Below are positions 43,109 to 51,827 of a DNA stretch of 64,000 nucleotides, piece after piece; positions within the stretch are counted from its first letter, which is position 1; the number at the start of each line of letters is the position of its first letter. Location: assembly GCA_030429235.1 (NCBI GenBank), contig JAUIDB010000006.1, positions 124,001 to 188,000 on the forward strand, given 5' to 3'. The position numbers and the translations under genes were made by a program. The notes beneath the pieces were generated by a model. It worked only from the letters and a program-made list of their open reading frames with translations. It was not told the origin of the DNA and ran no database searches. Source of the stretch: Thermoanaerobaculia bacterium (GTDB lineage Bacteria; Acidobacteriota; Thermoanaerobaculia; Multivoradales; JAIOJS01).

Positions 43109-44694
43109 GGTTCGGCTACCTTCTGTTCTCGAGTCTCGATCTGGCCCGAGGCCGAGAGGCTCTGGCGGTCGACCTTGCCGGTGGGGGTGCGCGGCAGCCG
43201 GTCCAGGATCTCGAGGCTCTCGGGGACGGCATAGGCCGGAAGCAGGTCCCGCAGCCGGTCGCGCAGGGCGTCCGCCGAGGTGGCTCCGCGCGAGACCACG
43301 GCGGCTCGCAAGGACAGACTCGCTTCACCGTCGGAGACGGAGTAGGCGACCGCCTCCTCCACCTCGTCGAGGTCGAGCAACGCGGCTTCGACCTCACCCA
43401 GCTCGACGCGGTGACCACGGATCTTGATCTGCAGGTCGGTCCTGGCGACGAAGGCCAGGTCGCCATTCGCCAGGGTCTGGACCTGATCCCCCGTACGAAA
43501 GTAGGTTTCTTCGAAACCTCCGCCGCTCGGCCGGCGATAGAAGGCGGTGTGGTTGCGGTCTGGGTCGTTCCAGTATCCACTCATCACCGTCGACCCACGA
43601 ATCAGGAGCTCGCCTGATGCACCTGCCGCCACCGGTTCCAGGTCGCCGTCCACCACCTCGGCGGCGGTGTGCTCGCAGGGGCGACCGATCGGCAGAGGGT
43701 CCGGGAACTCGCCGTCCGGGAGGTGGTAGTAGGTGCAGACATTGACCTCGGTCGAACCGTAGACATGGCTGAATCGCGCTTTCGGTAGGCGGCGCCGCAG
43801 TCGCTCGAGGTGCTTCCGGGGAAAGGTCTCCCCGGCGAACAGAATCCATCGGAGCGAAGCCAGATCCCTCTCCTCGAGAGCTCCCCGCAGCAACAGTTGC
43901 ACCAGAGCGGTGGGGACCGAGTACCAGACCGAGATCGCTTCGCGCTCGATCGTGAGAGACAGGCTACCCGGCAGCTTGAGCGTGGCGGGAGAGAAGAGGA
44001 CCGTCGAGGCGCCGGCGCGGGCGGCGGCGTAGTAGTCGAAGGTAGCAAAGCAGGTGTGGTGCGAAGAGTGCTGACTCAGCCGGTCCTCGGACCCCAGGTC
44101 GTAGGCCGCTACCGCCCACTCGACGAAGGCCATGGCGCTGGCATGGGTGTGGCGGATCAGTTTGGGAGTTCCGGTGGATCCGGAGGTGTGCAGGATGTAC
44201 GCCGTGTCGAGTTCGAGAACCGGGACGTCGGGTAGGCCGTCGTTCGTCTCCGCCGCTTCGACCTCCGTCCACGACGCGATCGATCGGTCGCCGATCGGGT
44301 CCACGACTCCGATGACGTGGCGCAAGGTGTGGCAACGGGCTGCGATCTCCCCGAGTCCGGCGGCCCGCTTTGGTTCGGTGACCAGGTGGGTAGCGCCCGT
44401 TGCCTCGAGGATTCTCTCGATCTGCGCCGCCGGAGACCTAGGGTCGATCGGGACCAGAGCACCCCCGGCGGCAAGCACGCCGTAGAAACTCTCGGGGACC
44501 CGCGGCCCGCGGTCGAGCAGTACGGCGACCCGTGCTTGCCGTTGCAGTCCACGCTCGAGCAGCGTGCGGGCCAGGGCACCACTTCGTCGGACGAGCTGTT
44601 GGTAGCTTCGATCACCGCCCAGGCCACGCGTGGCGATGGCGTCGGGCTGCCGGTGCGCCGCGTCCTGGATCGTCCGATGCAGTAGCCGGGTCAC
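43105..44694 (-). CDS. standalone adenylation enzyme (acyl-ACP ligase)
   Basis: 529 residues: A3 ILHTSGSTGTPKLIRHTH, A5 HVYGSTEVNVC, A7 YFRTGDQ, A8 RTDLQIKIRGHRVELGEVEAALL, A10 TPTGKVDR, so a complete ANL enzyme. At the position of Asp235 in amino-acid-activating domains it reads S-H-H-T-C-F-A-T-F-D-Y-Y, i.e. Cys (residue 215) rather than Asp, so the substrate may lack a free alpha-amine. It adenylates the starter acid and loads the overlapping ACP. A-ACP plus acyl-CoA dehydrogenase cassettes are known from pyrrolyl (PltF/L/E-type) starters, but the missing Asp argues against plain proline. Confidence 0.87.
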   Translation of the reverse strand: MTRLLHRTIQDAAHRQPDAIATRGLGGDRSYQQLVRRSGALARTLLERGLQRQARVAVLLDRGPRVPESFYGVLAAGGALVPIDPRSPAAQIERILEATGATHLVTEPKRAAGLGEIAARCHTLRHVIGVVDPIGDRSIASWTEVEAAETNDGLPDVPVLELDTAYILHTSGSTGTPKLIRHTHASAMAFVEWAVAAYDLGSEDRLSQHSSHHTCFATFDYYAAARAGASTVLFSPATLKLPGSLSLTIEREAISVWYSVPTALVQLLLRGALEERDLASLRWILFAGETFPRKHLERLRRRLPKARFSHVYGSTEVNVCTYYHLPDGEFPDPLPIGRPCEHTAAEVVDGDLEPVAAGASGELLIRGSTVMSGYWNDPDRNHTAFYRRPSGGGFEETYFRTGDQVQTLANGDLAFVARTDLQIKIRGHRVELGEVEAALLDLDEVEEAVAYSVSDGEASLSLRAAVVSRGATSADALRDRLRDLLPAYAVPESLEILDRLPRTPTGKVDRQSLSASGQIETREQKVAEP

Positions 44695-44701
44695 GGGGTT
44701 C

Positions 44702-45910
44702 TCAGGGCAGGATCTTCTGCAGGGCGGGCGGAAGCGACTCGTACATCGGCACGTCGATCTCGAAGGCCCTCTCGGCGGCCCAGACCGAGGCGACCAGGAT
44801 CATGCCGGCGGCTGCGACCCGCAGGCCCCACCCTCGATAGACCGGCCAGCGCCGCACGAGGTAGAGCAGGGGTACCAGCCCGGCCACGATCACGATCTGG
44901 CCGATCTCGACCCCCAGGTTGAAGGCGAGCAGGGAGAGTCCCACGTGTTCGCTGAGAACTCCCATCTCCGAGAGCGCTCCCGCGAAACCGAAGCCGTGGA
45001 ACAGTCCGAAGCCGACCACCACCAGCCAGAGGCGTCCCCGGAAGATCGGAACGATCAGATCGGCGGCCGCGATCGCGATCGAAACGGCGATGATCACCTC
45101 CACGAGCTTGCCGGGAAGCTCGACCACCCCCAGCGAGGCCAGACTCAAGGTGAGGCTGTGGGCGACAGTAAATGCAGTGACGATCTTGACCACGTTGAGG
45201 AGAGCGGGGCCGAAGGCTTCTACCGGTTGCCAAACGCCGTCGACCCGCCGAAGCACCGCCGGAAGCAACAGCGCCGTCAGGAAGAGGATGTGGTCGATCC
45301 CCTCCCAGATGTGCTCGATGCCCAGTCCGAGGACCGCCATGAATCCCTGGAGACGGCCGTCGGTGGTGAGTTCGAACTCCTGGCGACGGTCGTCGGGGCT
45401 GAAGACCAGAGAGACTCGATTCTCGTTGGCGAAGGTCCCCGTGGCCCAGTTGTACTCGACGAGAAGAAAACCGCGGTGGTCGGGATCCTCGTCGAACAGA
45501 ACCGAGTAGTCGAAGGTCAAGGTGTCCGGGACCGAGTCGAGGCCTTCCAGGGAGAACGAGAGCAGCGCGAATCCCTCCGAGACCGCCAGGACTTCGCTGT
45601 CGGTGAACCGCATCGGCAGCCGAGTTCCCTGGTGCTCGATACGGACCTTCTGTCGGTAGTACTCCTGCAGGAAGCCGACGTGCTGCGGGAAGTTCTCTGC
45701 CGTGATCTCGTCCTCGGTGCCGCTGAGTCCCAGGGCAGGGTTGAGGTTCTCGAGAGCGATCTCGAACCGTCCCGTCACGGAGTCCTGCTGGATCTGCAGG
45801 TAGAGATAACTCTCTCCCACGTTGTGCGCTTGCAGCGAGGTCGAGGTCAGGAAGACGAGAAGAGCCGAGCAGATCCAGGCAGCGAGGCGGCGGTCGTACA
45901 GTCGTGTCAT
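44702..45910 (-). CDS. HupE/UreJ-family membrane protein
   Basis: About 402 residues. A signal peptide (ICSALLVFLTSTSLQAHN) and a ~190-residue extracytoplasmic domain (DSVTGRFEIALENLNPALGL) precede some six to seven membrane helices with GIEHIWEGIDHILFLTALLL, AFTVAHSLTLSLA and FGLFHGFGFAGAL. The His motifs H-x-W-x-G-x-D-H and H-S are those of HupE/UreJ-2 proteins, presumed Ni/Co transporters. It lies 7 bp after the adenylation gene in the strand order ACAD-HupE-A-ACP-NRPS, so is transcribed with them; its link to the product is unclear. Confidence 0.85.
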   Translation of the reverse strand: MTRLYDRRLAAWICSALLVFLTSTSLQAHNVGESYLYLQIQQDSVTGRFEIALENLNPALGLSGTEDEITAENFPQHVGFLQEYYRQKVRIEHQGTRLPMRFTDSEVLAVSEGFALLSFSLEGLDSVPDTLTFDYSVLFDEDPDHRGFLLVEYNWATGTFANENRVSLVFSPDDRRQEFELTTDGRLQGFMAVLGLGIEHIWEGIDHILFLTALLLPAVLRRVDGVWQPVEAFGPALLNVVKIVTAFTVAHSLTLSLASLGVVELPGKLVEVIIAVSIAIAAADLIVPIFRGRLWLVVVGFGLFHGFGFAGALSEMGVLSEHVGLSLLAFNLGVEIGQIVIVAGLVPLLYLVRRWPVYRGWGLRVAAAGMILVASVWAAERAFEIDVPMYESLPPALQKILP

Positions 45911-45994
45911 GGGATTCCTATCTTGTTCTGTCCCGGGGTGGGTGCGAAAGGCCGGGTCGGCGCGGAGCGAGTCCTAGAGTCGGGAGGGGGTCGT

Positions 45995-47137
45995 TCAGCC
46001 GAGTCCGCGGAGGCCAGCGATCAGGTTGCGTTGGATCTCCGAGGTGCCGACGTAAAGAGTCGTGGCCAACGCGTCCCGGAGTTCGCGCTCGATCTCGTAG
46101 TCGACCATATAACCGTACCCCCCGAAGAGTTGGATTGCATCTCGACAGGTGGCGACGTAGGCCTCGCTGACGGCGAGTTTGGCCAGCGCCGATTCGCGGG
46201 TCACCGAGCCCTTCGATCCCTGGGCCCAGGCGGCCCGATAGAGCAGGAGACGGGCGGCCTCGAGACGGAGCTCCATGTCGGCCACACGATGCGACACTCC
46301 CTGGTACCGACCGATCGGCCCCTTTCCGGTATCGCGGGAGCGCGCGTGCCGGACGCAGCGCTCGAGGAGTCGCTCCATGACCCCGACCGCGGGAGCCATC
46401 ACCAGGAGCCGCTCGACATCCATGGTGTGGGTGAACAACATCGCACCGGAACCCACCTCCCCGAGAAGGGCATCGGCCGGGAGACGGCAGCGGTCGAGGA
46501 AAACTTGCGCCACCGGACTCGTGCGGAGCCCCATCTTGGCCATCGACGGTCCGACCGACAGTCCCTGGGTGTCGGCGGGGACGAGAAAGGCGGACAGACC
46601 GGTGAAGCCCTCGCCCGTCCGGGCGTAAACCACGAACAGGTCGGCGATCGGTGCGTTGGTCACGAAGGTCTTGGAGCCATCGAGCTCCCAGCAGTCTCCC
46701 TCTCTCTTCGCCACCATGGAGAGTCCGAGGGCGTTCGATCCGCTGTCCGGCTCGGTAACGGCGGTGGCTCCGATCACCACCCCGTCGACCATTCCGGACA
46801 ACCACTGGGCTCTCTGGGCCTCGGTTCCCGCCTCGATGAGGGGAACGGTGCAGGAAGCGACGTGCGCCGCCACCGAGAAGACGAGTCCGTTGTCGGCCGC
46901 ACCGTAACCGAGGCCTTCGAAGACAGCCACGGCGGTTAACAGGTCCTGGCCAGCACCATGCCAGGTCTCGGGGGTCAGAAGTCCTTGCAGTCCGAACTGG
47001 GCACAGGCGTTCCACAGTTCGCGCGAGAACTGTTGGTCTCGGTCGCGCTCGATCACTCCGTCCGCCAGGCGCTCGGCGGCGAAGTCGGCTGCGCCCTGCT
47101 TGAGCGCTCGCTGTTCGTCGGTCCAATCGAAGTGCAC
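45995..47137 (-). CDS. acyl-CoA (acyl-ACP) dehydrogenase
   Basis: 380 residues: TEPDSGSNALGLSMVAKREG, GSKTFVTNA, QLFGGYGYMVDYEIERELRDA and GTSEIQRNLIAGL are standard flavin acyl-CoA dehydrogenase motifs. The usual catalytic Glu before G-T is Val (LYVGTSEIQR), but Glu242 in THTMDVERLLV matches the alternative catalytic site of isovaleryl-CoA and long-chain dehydrogenases, so it should be active. In this locus it probably oxidises the starter acyl group while bound to the ACP, giving an alpha,beta-unsaturated unit. 84-85 bp gaps separate it from both neighbours. Confidence 0.88.
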   Translation of the reverse strand: MHFDWTDEQRALKQGAADFAAERLADGVIERDRDQQFSRELWNACAQFGLQGLLTPETWHGAGQDLLTAVAVFEGLGYGAADNGLVFSVAAHVASCTVPLIEAGTEAQRAQWLSGMVDGVVIGATAVTEPDSGSNALGLSMVAKREGDCWELDGSKTFVTNAPIADLFVVYARTGEGFTGLSAFLVPADTQGLSVGPSMAKMGLRTSPVAQVFLDRCRLPADALLGEVGSGAMLFTHTMDVERLLVMAPAVGVMERLLERCVRHARSRDTGKGPIGRYQGVSHRVADMELRLEAARLLLYRAAWAQGSKGSVTRESALAKLAVSEAYVATCRDAIQLFGGYGYMVDYEIERELRDALATTLYVGTSEIQRNLIAGLRGLG

Positions 47138-47222
47138 GGTGGGGGTTCGCTTCTGTCGGGATGGTGTCGAGGCGGTCGGGCGATCTTATCGGACGGTGGT
47201 TGGCGGTAGGGAGAGTCGAAAC

Positions 47223-49256
47223 TCAAGGTGCGTCGGGACGGGGAGGCTCTCCCTCGACCAGAAGGACGCGGTCGAAGGCGACGGCGAGAGTCCGCTCGTC
47301 CTCCGCGGCCGGATCCAGGTCGCGCGGAGACTGGACCCAGTCGAAGGTGAACTCGAGGTGGTCGATCTCCTCGTCGCTTCGGTAGGGACCGAGGGTGAGC
47401 TGGTTCCAGCCCGGTTCCAGGGTGACGCTGCCGACCGGTTGCCCGTGGACCGAGAGGTGCAGGCGTTGAGGTGGTCGGTGGTCGGTGGGAAAGGGTCTCA
47501 ACCAGAGTCTCAGGTGCCGCGTCGGGTTGGGCCCCGTGGCGACCAGCGCGAGTTCAGCTCGAGAGTCGGCGGCCCAACGAAAGGTGCGACCCTCGGGTTC
47601 TCGTTCTGCGACCGACCACCCCGGGCCGAGCCACGATGCGTCTTCGGAGAAGTCCTGGACTCCGGGGACGTATCCGAGCTGCGCGAGCATCGGAGCGAGG
47701 GGGGACTGAGTCGATCGCGGCGAGACGAGGGTGGCAAAGTCGGGCCAGTAGTAGAGGCGTAGATTGGCGCGCTCACGACGTAGGACCGGGTGCAGCGTCG
47801 CTGTCCACTCGTCGAGCCAAGGCGCGTGGTGGTAGCCCGCACTGAGGAAAAATCCACCGCGGTGGCTCTGGAGGGCGGAGCGAGCACTGGCCTCGGAGAA
47901 GTTGGTCGCCACCAACTCCACTTCGTGTCCGAGCTCGTCGAGGTAGTAGCCGAGGCAGTCGAAGGACCACTCCTCTCGGGTCACGACCACCTCGTCGGGA
48001 CCCGTCCAGGTTCCCACCAGGTCGGCAACCTCGCGCCACGGCGGTTTGTTCCACGGTTCCTTGCGAGCGGCGGTCCAGCCAGGAACGAGGAGGAGTCCGA
48101 GTACGGCCAGTGAGAACACGGTGCTGACCCAGGCCGGGGGGAGGGGAGTTGGCTCGCCCCGGACCTGCCGCCGTCGTACCCAGGATGCCGCCCACGGCCC
48201 GGCCTGACAGGCTCCCACCGCGACCAGGATCAGAAAGGCCGGTAGACCGCTGGAGGTGTAGCGGACGTTGTACCAGTGGTCGAACCGATGGAGGGCGGCC
48301 AGCCAGCCGCAGACCGGCAGGAGCCAGAGCCCGAGCAGCCAGAGCGCGGCCCGGGGCTGCGTTCGCAGCAAGAATCCTGCGCCGGAGACGGCGAACAGGA
48401 GTGCGATCCAGCTCACATAGTTGGTGGTGCCAGAGTCCAGGCCCGACACGGTGAAGCTGGCAGCCAGTCGGTCGAGAGCTTCCGGCGACAGGGGACGCGT
48501 GATCTCGAGACCGGCACTGTGTTCCCTGCGTTCCGTGGAGTCGCCGCTGACTCGGTCGATTCCTTGGACGGTCGGAAAGAGCATCGGGAGCACGCAGAGC
48601 GCCAGACCGGCGGCCAGGACGAGGGAACCTCGACCCACCAGACCTCCCTGGAATCTTGACCAGTACCAGTCACAGATCGCGAGCAGGAGAAAAGCGATCA
48701 GTAGCGGAGCCCCGATCGCACCGCAGTAGACGATGGCCAGGCAAGCCGGAAAGACGAAGATCCGGGCCCACCGCCGCTCCGCCAGCAGGGCGAGGAGGAT
48801 CAGGACGGCGGCCCCCAGCATCACGGCGGAGTAGGGCCTACCCTCTCGCGAGTAGTACACGTGGAGGGGCGAGACCGCGATCAACAGGGCGGCGGCGAGT
48901 CCGATCCAGCGGTTGCGGGTTGTCGCCGTCGCGGCCAACCCGAGCCCGAGGACACCGAACAGGCCGGCGATGGCCGGGGCGAGCCGTACTCCGAACTCCC
49001 CCTCGGCGAAGTGCAGCGACAGGACCTGCAGAGCGTAGTACAGAGGACCGTTCTCGCGATCGACCGGGAGGCCGGTGAACCATCCCCACCAGGACGTGGC
49101 CCCAGACATGGCTTCGCGGGCACGATTGACGTGCAGGACCTCGTCGTACCAAAGCGATGGTTCGGCGAGACCATCGAAGCGTAGGAACAGGGCTACCCCA
49201 CCAACTCCGACGAGCCCTACCAGCCAAAGGAGGTCCACCCTCTTGCGCCACGGCAC
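47223..49256 (-). CDS. GT39-like polytopic glycosyltransferase (PMT_2 family)
   Basis: 677 residues. About ten membrane helices in the first 400, with the acidic first-loop motif LWYDEVLHVNRA (D-E) used by ArnT/PMT-type lipid-phosphate-sugar transferases, and YSREGRPYSAVMLGAAVLILL later. The last ~280 residues are soluble and periplasmic and end in a beta-rich module (RLHLSVHGQPVGSVTLEPGWNQLTLGPY). It would transfer a sugar from a polyprenyl-phosphate donor to a periplasmic acceptor, consistent with the flippase. It is upstream on the same strand as the ACAD/NRPS-B set and may be the promoter-proximal gene. Confidence 0.82.
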   Translation of the reverse strand: MPWRKRVDLLWLVGLVGVGGVALFLRFDGLAEPSLWYDEVLHVNRAREAMSGATSWWGWFTGLPVDRENGPLYYALQVLSLHFAEGEFGVRLAPAIAGLFGVLGLGLAATATTRNRWIGLAAALLIAVSPLHVYYSREGRPYSAVMLGAAVLILLALLAERRWARIFVFPACLAIVYCGAIGAPLLIAFLLLAICDWYWSRFQGGLVGRGSLVLAAGLALCVLPMLFPTVQGIDRVSGDSTERREHSAGLEITRPLSPEALDRLAASFTVSGLDSGTTNYVSWIALLFAVSGAGFLLRTQPRAALWLLGLWLLPVCGWLAALHRFDHWYNVRYTSSGLPAFLILVAVGACQAGPWAASWVRRRQVRGEPTPLPPAWVSTVFSLAVLGLLLVPGWTAARKEPWNKPPWREVADLVGTWTGPDEVVVTREEWSFDCLGYYLDELGHEVELVATNFSEASARSALQSHRGGFFLSAGYHHAPWLDEWTATLHPVLRRERANLRLYYWPDFATLVSPRSTQSPLAPMLAQLGYVPGVQDFSEDASWLGPGWSVAEREPEGRTFRWAADSRAELALVATGPNPTRHLRLWLRPFPTDHRPPQRLHLSVHGQPVGSVTLEPGWNQLTLGPYRSDEEIDHLEFTFDWVQSPRDLDPAAEDERTLAVAFDRVLLVEGEPPRPDAP

Positions 49257-49309
49257 GTCGTGAGCTTACACGGACCCGTAGGCCCCTCGCCTCGAGGCAC
49301 AATAGGCCG

Positions 49310-50050
49310 ATGGAGGTCGAAGTCTGGCGCATCGGTCTAGGGGCGGAAGTCGCCGTCGACAGGGCGACGGTTGCCGTACCCTCGGCAACGGACGTCGAGT
49401 TCGTTCCGATCGACCTCGACGATTGGTCCGAGCGCGTGCTCTCCGGCCACGAGCAGGCTCGGGCTCGTCGTCTGAGAACGGCCGACCTGCGACGCCGTTT
49501 CGTTCGCGTGCACGGGAGTCTCCGCGCAATTCTGGCTCGCTACTTGCGTCTTGCGCCGGAGGCAGTCGAGCTGGTGGCGGATCAGGGTTCGAAACCTCGG
49601 CTGTCGGAGTCACACCCTCCACTTCGCTTCAATCTCAGTCACTCGCGCGATCTGGCCCTGCTGGCGGTGCATCGCCACCTAGAGGTAGGTGTCGATGTCG
49701 AGTGGCACGATCCCACGACGGAAACCGGCCGGTTGGCAGCACGTTTTTTTGGGGCCGAGGAGCAGGGGTACGCGGCGCAGGCGGCCGAGGGCCTGAACGC
49801 CATCGCGGCGACGGAGGCGCGCCGGGCCGAGTTCTTTCGCCTCTGGACGCTGCGTGAGGCCTATCTGAAGGGGTTGGGGCTGGGTCTCAGCGTTCCGTTG
49901 ACCGGGTTTGCCGTGTCGGGCCCAAATGTCGTGCCTCCCCGCCTACTGCGGAGCGACTACGGCGATCCCGGCGCCTGGAATCTGGCGAGCTTCGTTCCCC
50001 GCGTGGGATACAGCGCAGGGTTGGCGGTTGCGCAGCCGGCCGCGATCTAG
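49310..50050 (+). CDS. 4'-phosphopantetheinyl transferase, Sfp type
   Basis: About 246 residues: PPLRFNLSHSRDLALLAV, LEVGVDVEWHD (metal Asp/Glu) and EFFRLWTLREAYLKGLGLGL (W-x-x-KEA-like, here LREAYLK). It activates carrier domains by adding the CoA arm, so is needed for the ACP and both NRPS carriers. ATG 49310 is chosen; the track ORF extends into the divergent GT39 gene. Placed at the edge of the cluster, it marks a likely right boundary. Confidence 0.9.
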   Translation: MEVEVWRIGLGAEVAVDRATVAVPSATDVEFVPIDLDDWSERVLSGHEQARARRLRTADLRRRFVRVHGSLRAILARYLRLAPEAVELVADQGSKPRLSESHPPLRFNLSHSRDLALLAVHRHLEVGVDVEWHDPTTETGRLAARFFGAEEQGYAAQAAEGLNAIAATEARRAEFFRLWTLREAYLKGLGLGLSVPLTGFAVSGPNVVPPRLLRSDYGDPGAWNLASFVPRVGYSAGLAVAQPAAI

Positions 50051-50086
50051 CGGACGGCATCGGAACTCGTGTCGCGCGAGTCGACC

Positions 50087-50764
50087 CTAGAGTTGGGCGC
50101 GACTGAGTCCGTCGGAGAGCGAGTCCGCGACCCAGGTCGCTCCGGCCGCGGCGAGCTCGGGGGCGGAGGTCCAGCCCGTGGTGACGGCGAGCACCGGAAC
50201 CTCGTGCGCCGTGCCGCAGGCCACATCATGGATGCTGTCCCCGATGATCAGGGTGTCCGCCAGTGCGAAGTCTCGACCGGTCGACCGTCGGGCCCGTTCG
50301 ATGGCCACCGGCAGGAGCTGGGACCGTCGCACGCCGTCACCCCCGAAGGCGCCCGTGGCGAAGTAGGAATCGAGGCCCAGACGGGCCAGCTTGGTGTAGG
50401 CCCCGCGGCGCCAGTTTCCGGTGAGAAGATTGAGGGTGAATCGATCGTCGCAGGCCAGGCGATCGAGTTCCTCGAGGACTCCAGGCAGCAACTGCATCTG
50501 CTCCGCGTCGAGTTCGGCCTCGAGTCGACGCACATAACGTTCCTGCATGACGTCGAGTCCTCGATGGATCTCGTCGGGAGCCAAACCGGAGGGCTCCAGG
50601 AGTTCCCGCACGATCTGCGGATCGATCTTGCCCGAGAAGTCGTATCCGTCGAGGTCCCCGGCCGTCCCGTAGACCTCTTCCAGTGCCAGCGAGAAGATCC
50701 GCCGTACCTGGGTTCCACACTGCAGCAAGGTACCGTCGATGTCGAAGAGCAGGAGTCGGTGCAT
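50087..50764 (-). CDS. HAD-family phosphatase (phosphoglycolate phosphatase-like)
   Basis: 225 residues: motif I LLLFDIDGTLLQCG, motif II NLLTGNW and motif IV IIGDSIHDVACG, with a helical cap (KIDPQIVRELLEPSGL). These match Gph/PGPase-like HAD hydrolases. It dephosphorylates a small metabolite, possibly 2-phosphoglycolate. The gene stands alone: convergent with the PPTase (36-bp gap) and followed upstream by a 203-bp gap with no recognisable feature. Confidence 0.85.
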   Translation of the reverse strand: MHRLLLFDIDGTLLQCGTQVRRIFSLALEEVYGTAGDLDGYDFSGKIDPQIVRELLEPSGLAPDEIHRGLDVMQERYVRRLEAELDAEQMQLLPGVLEELDRLACDDRFTLNLLTGNWRRGAYTKLARLGLDSYFATGAFGGDGVRRSQLLPVAIERARRSTGRDFALADTLIIGDSIHDVACGTAHEVPVLAVTTGWTSAPELAAAGATWVADSLSDGLSRAQL

Positions 50765-50967
50765 GCGGTCAGGTGGGGTGAAGGAGGGCGTGGAGTCCTA
50801 CCGAATGCTGGGGTCGGCCGTGGGGCGTGGACGGAGGGTCGCAGGCCGCTCCCGCGGCAAACTGGTGTCGTTCCATGAGGCTCCTGGCCGAGGCTGGCCG
50901 GTTTGGCGTCGTGGCGTGGTTGGCAGGTGTCGTGGCGGGATTGTAACCGCAGGTGAGCCGCGCTGGG

Positions 50968-51711
50968 TCACTCGCTCGACGCCGCCTCTGCCAACAGGTC
51001 CGCGGTCTCCTGGTAGCCCTTCTGCCGAGCGTACTCTTCGGCGGTACTGCCGCGCCGGTCGCGCGCGGTTGGATCGGCGCCCGCCGCCAGCAGGAGCTCG
51101 ACGATCTCTCGGTAGTCGCGGAGCGCAGCGATCATCAGCGGAGTCAGGCCCACGAGATTGCCGCGGTTGGCGTCGGCTCCGGATTCGAGCAGGAGCCGGG
51201 CGGAGTCGAGGGACCCCAGCTTGGCGGCGAGGAGGAGTGGGGTGGAGCGGGCCAGATTCTCCGCGTCGACCTCGGCACCGGCGACCAGTAGGGCTCGCAC
51301 CTGCTCGGTCCGGTTCAACTCGGCGGCCCAGTGGAGGGGGGATTGCCCATCGCCCCGTTTCGGCGTCTGGATGTCCGCCCCCTGTTCGATCAGCCACTGT
51401 AGGGCGTCCGGCTTCGAGTTTGTGATGGCCAGGAACACAGGACGCAGACCGAGGGAATCGACCGCGTCGAGTCGCTCTGGACTGACCAACAGGTTCCAGA
51501 ACTCGGGGTGGGGTCTGAGGATCGAGCGATGGAACGGGGTGCGCCCACTCGAGTCCTCGGCGGTCAAGAGTGAAGGATCGGCGGTCACCAGGGTTCGGAC
51601 TCGCTCGACATCGCCCGCGGCGATTGCCTCGAAGATCGGTCCGTCGTCGGCGGCAAGGGCGCCGCACGACAGAATGCAGACGAGGAGTAGCACGGTCGGA
51701 GATCGGTTCAT
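50968..51711 (-). CDS. secreted ankyrin-repeat protein
   Basis: About 247 residues. Signal peptide MNRSPTVLLLVCILSCGALA precedes roughly five to six ankyrin repeats: DSSGRTPFHRSIL, DGQSPLHWAAELNRTEQVRALLVAGAEVDAEN, STPLLLAAKLGSLDSARLLLESGADANRGN, LTPLMIAALRDYREIVELLLAAGADP, RGSTAEEYARQKGYQETADLL. Ankyrin repeats bind proteins; a periplasmic location is inferred from the signal. Partner unknown. Confidence 0.85.
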   Translation of the reverse strand: MNRSPTVLLLVCILSCGALAADDGPIFEAIAAGDVERVRTLVTADPSLLTAEDSSGRTPFHRSILRPHPEFWNLLVSPERLDAVDSLGLRPVFLAITNSKPDALQWLIEQGADIQTPKRGDGQSPLHWAAELNRTEQVRALLVAGAEVDAENLARSTPLLLAAKLGSLDSARLLLESGADANRGNLVGLTPLMIAALRDYREIVELLLAAGADPTARDRRGSTAEEYARQKGYQETADLLAEAASSE

Positions 51712-51827
51712 CGCAGTCCTCCTGGAAGCGGAAGGGTCGGTTCCCGGAGTCTAGTCGAGCCGACGATGTCGTCCGGGACTCCCCCGGTTCCTCCGCGACG
51801 CCCCAACCAGGGCCGCCGGCAGGTCCC

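Noticed and set aside
44630-46939. 769-residue plus-strand ORF
   Set aside because: His/Asp/Gln/Glu-rich shadow across HupE and acyl-CoA dehydrogenase genes.
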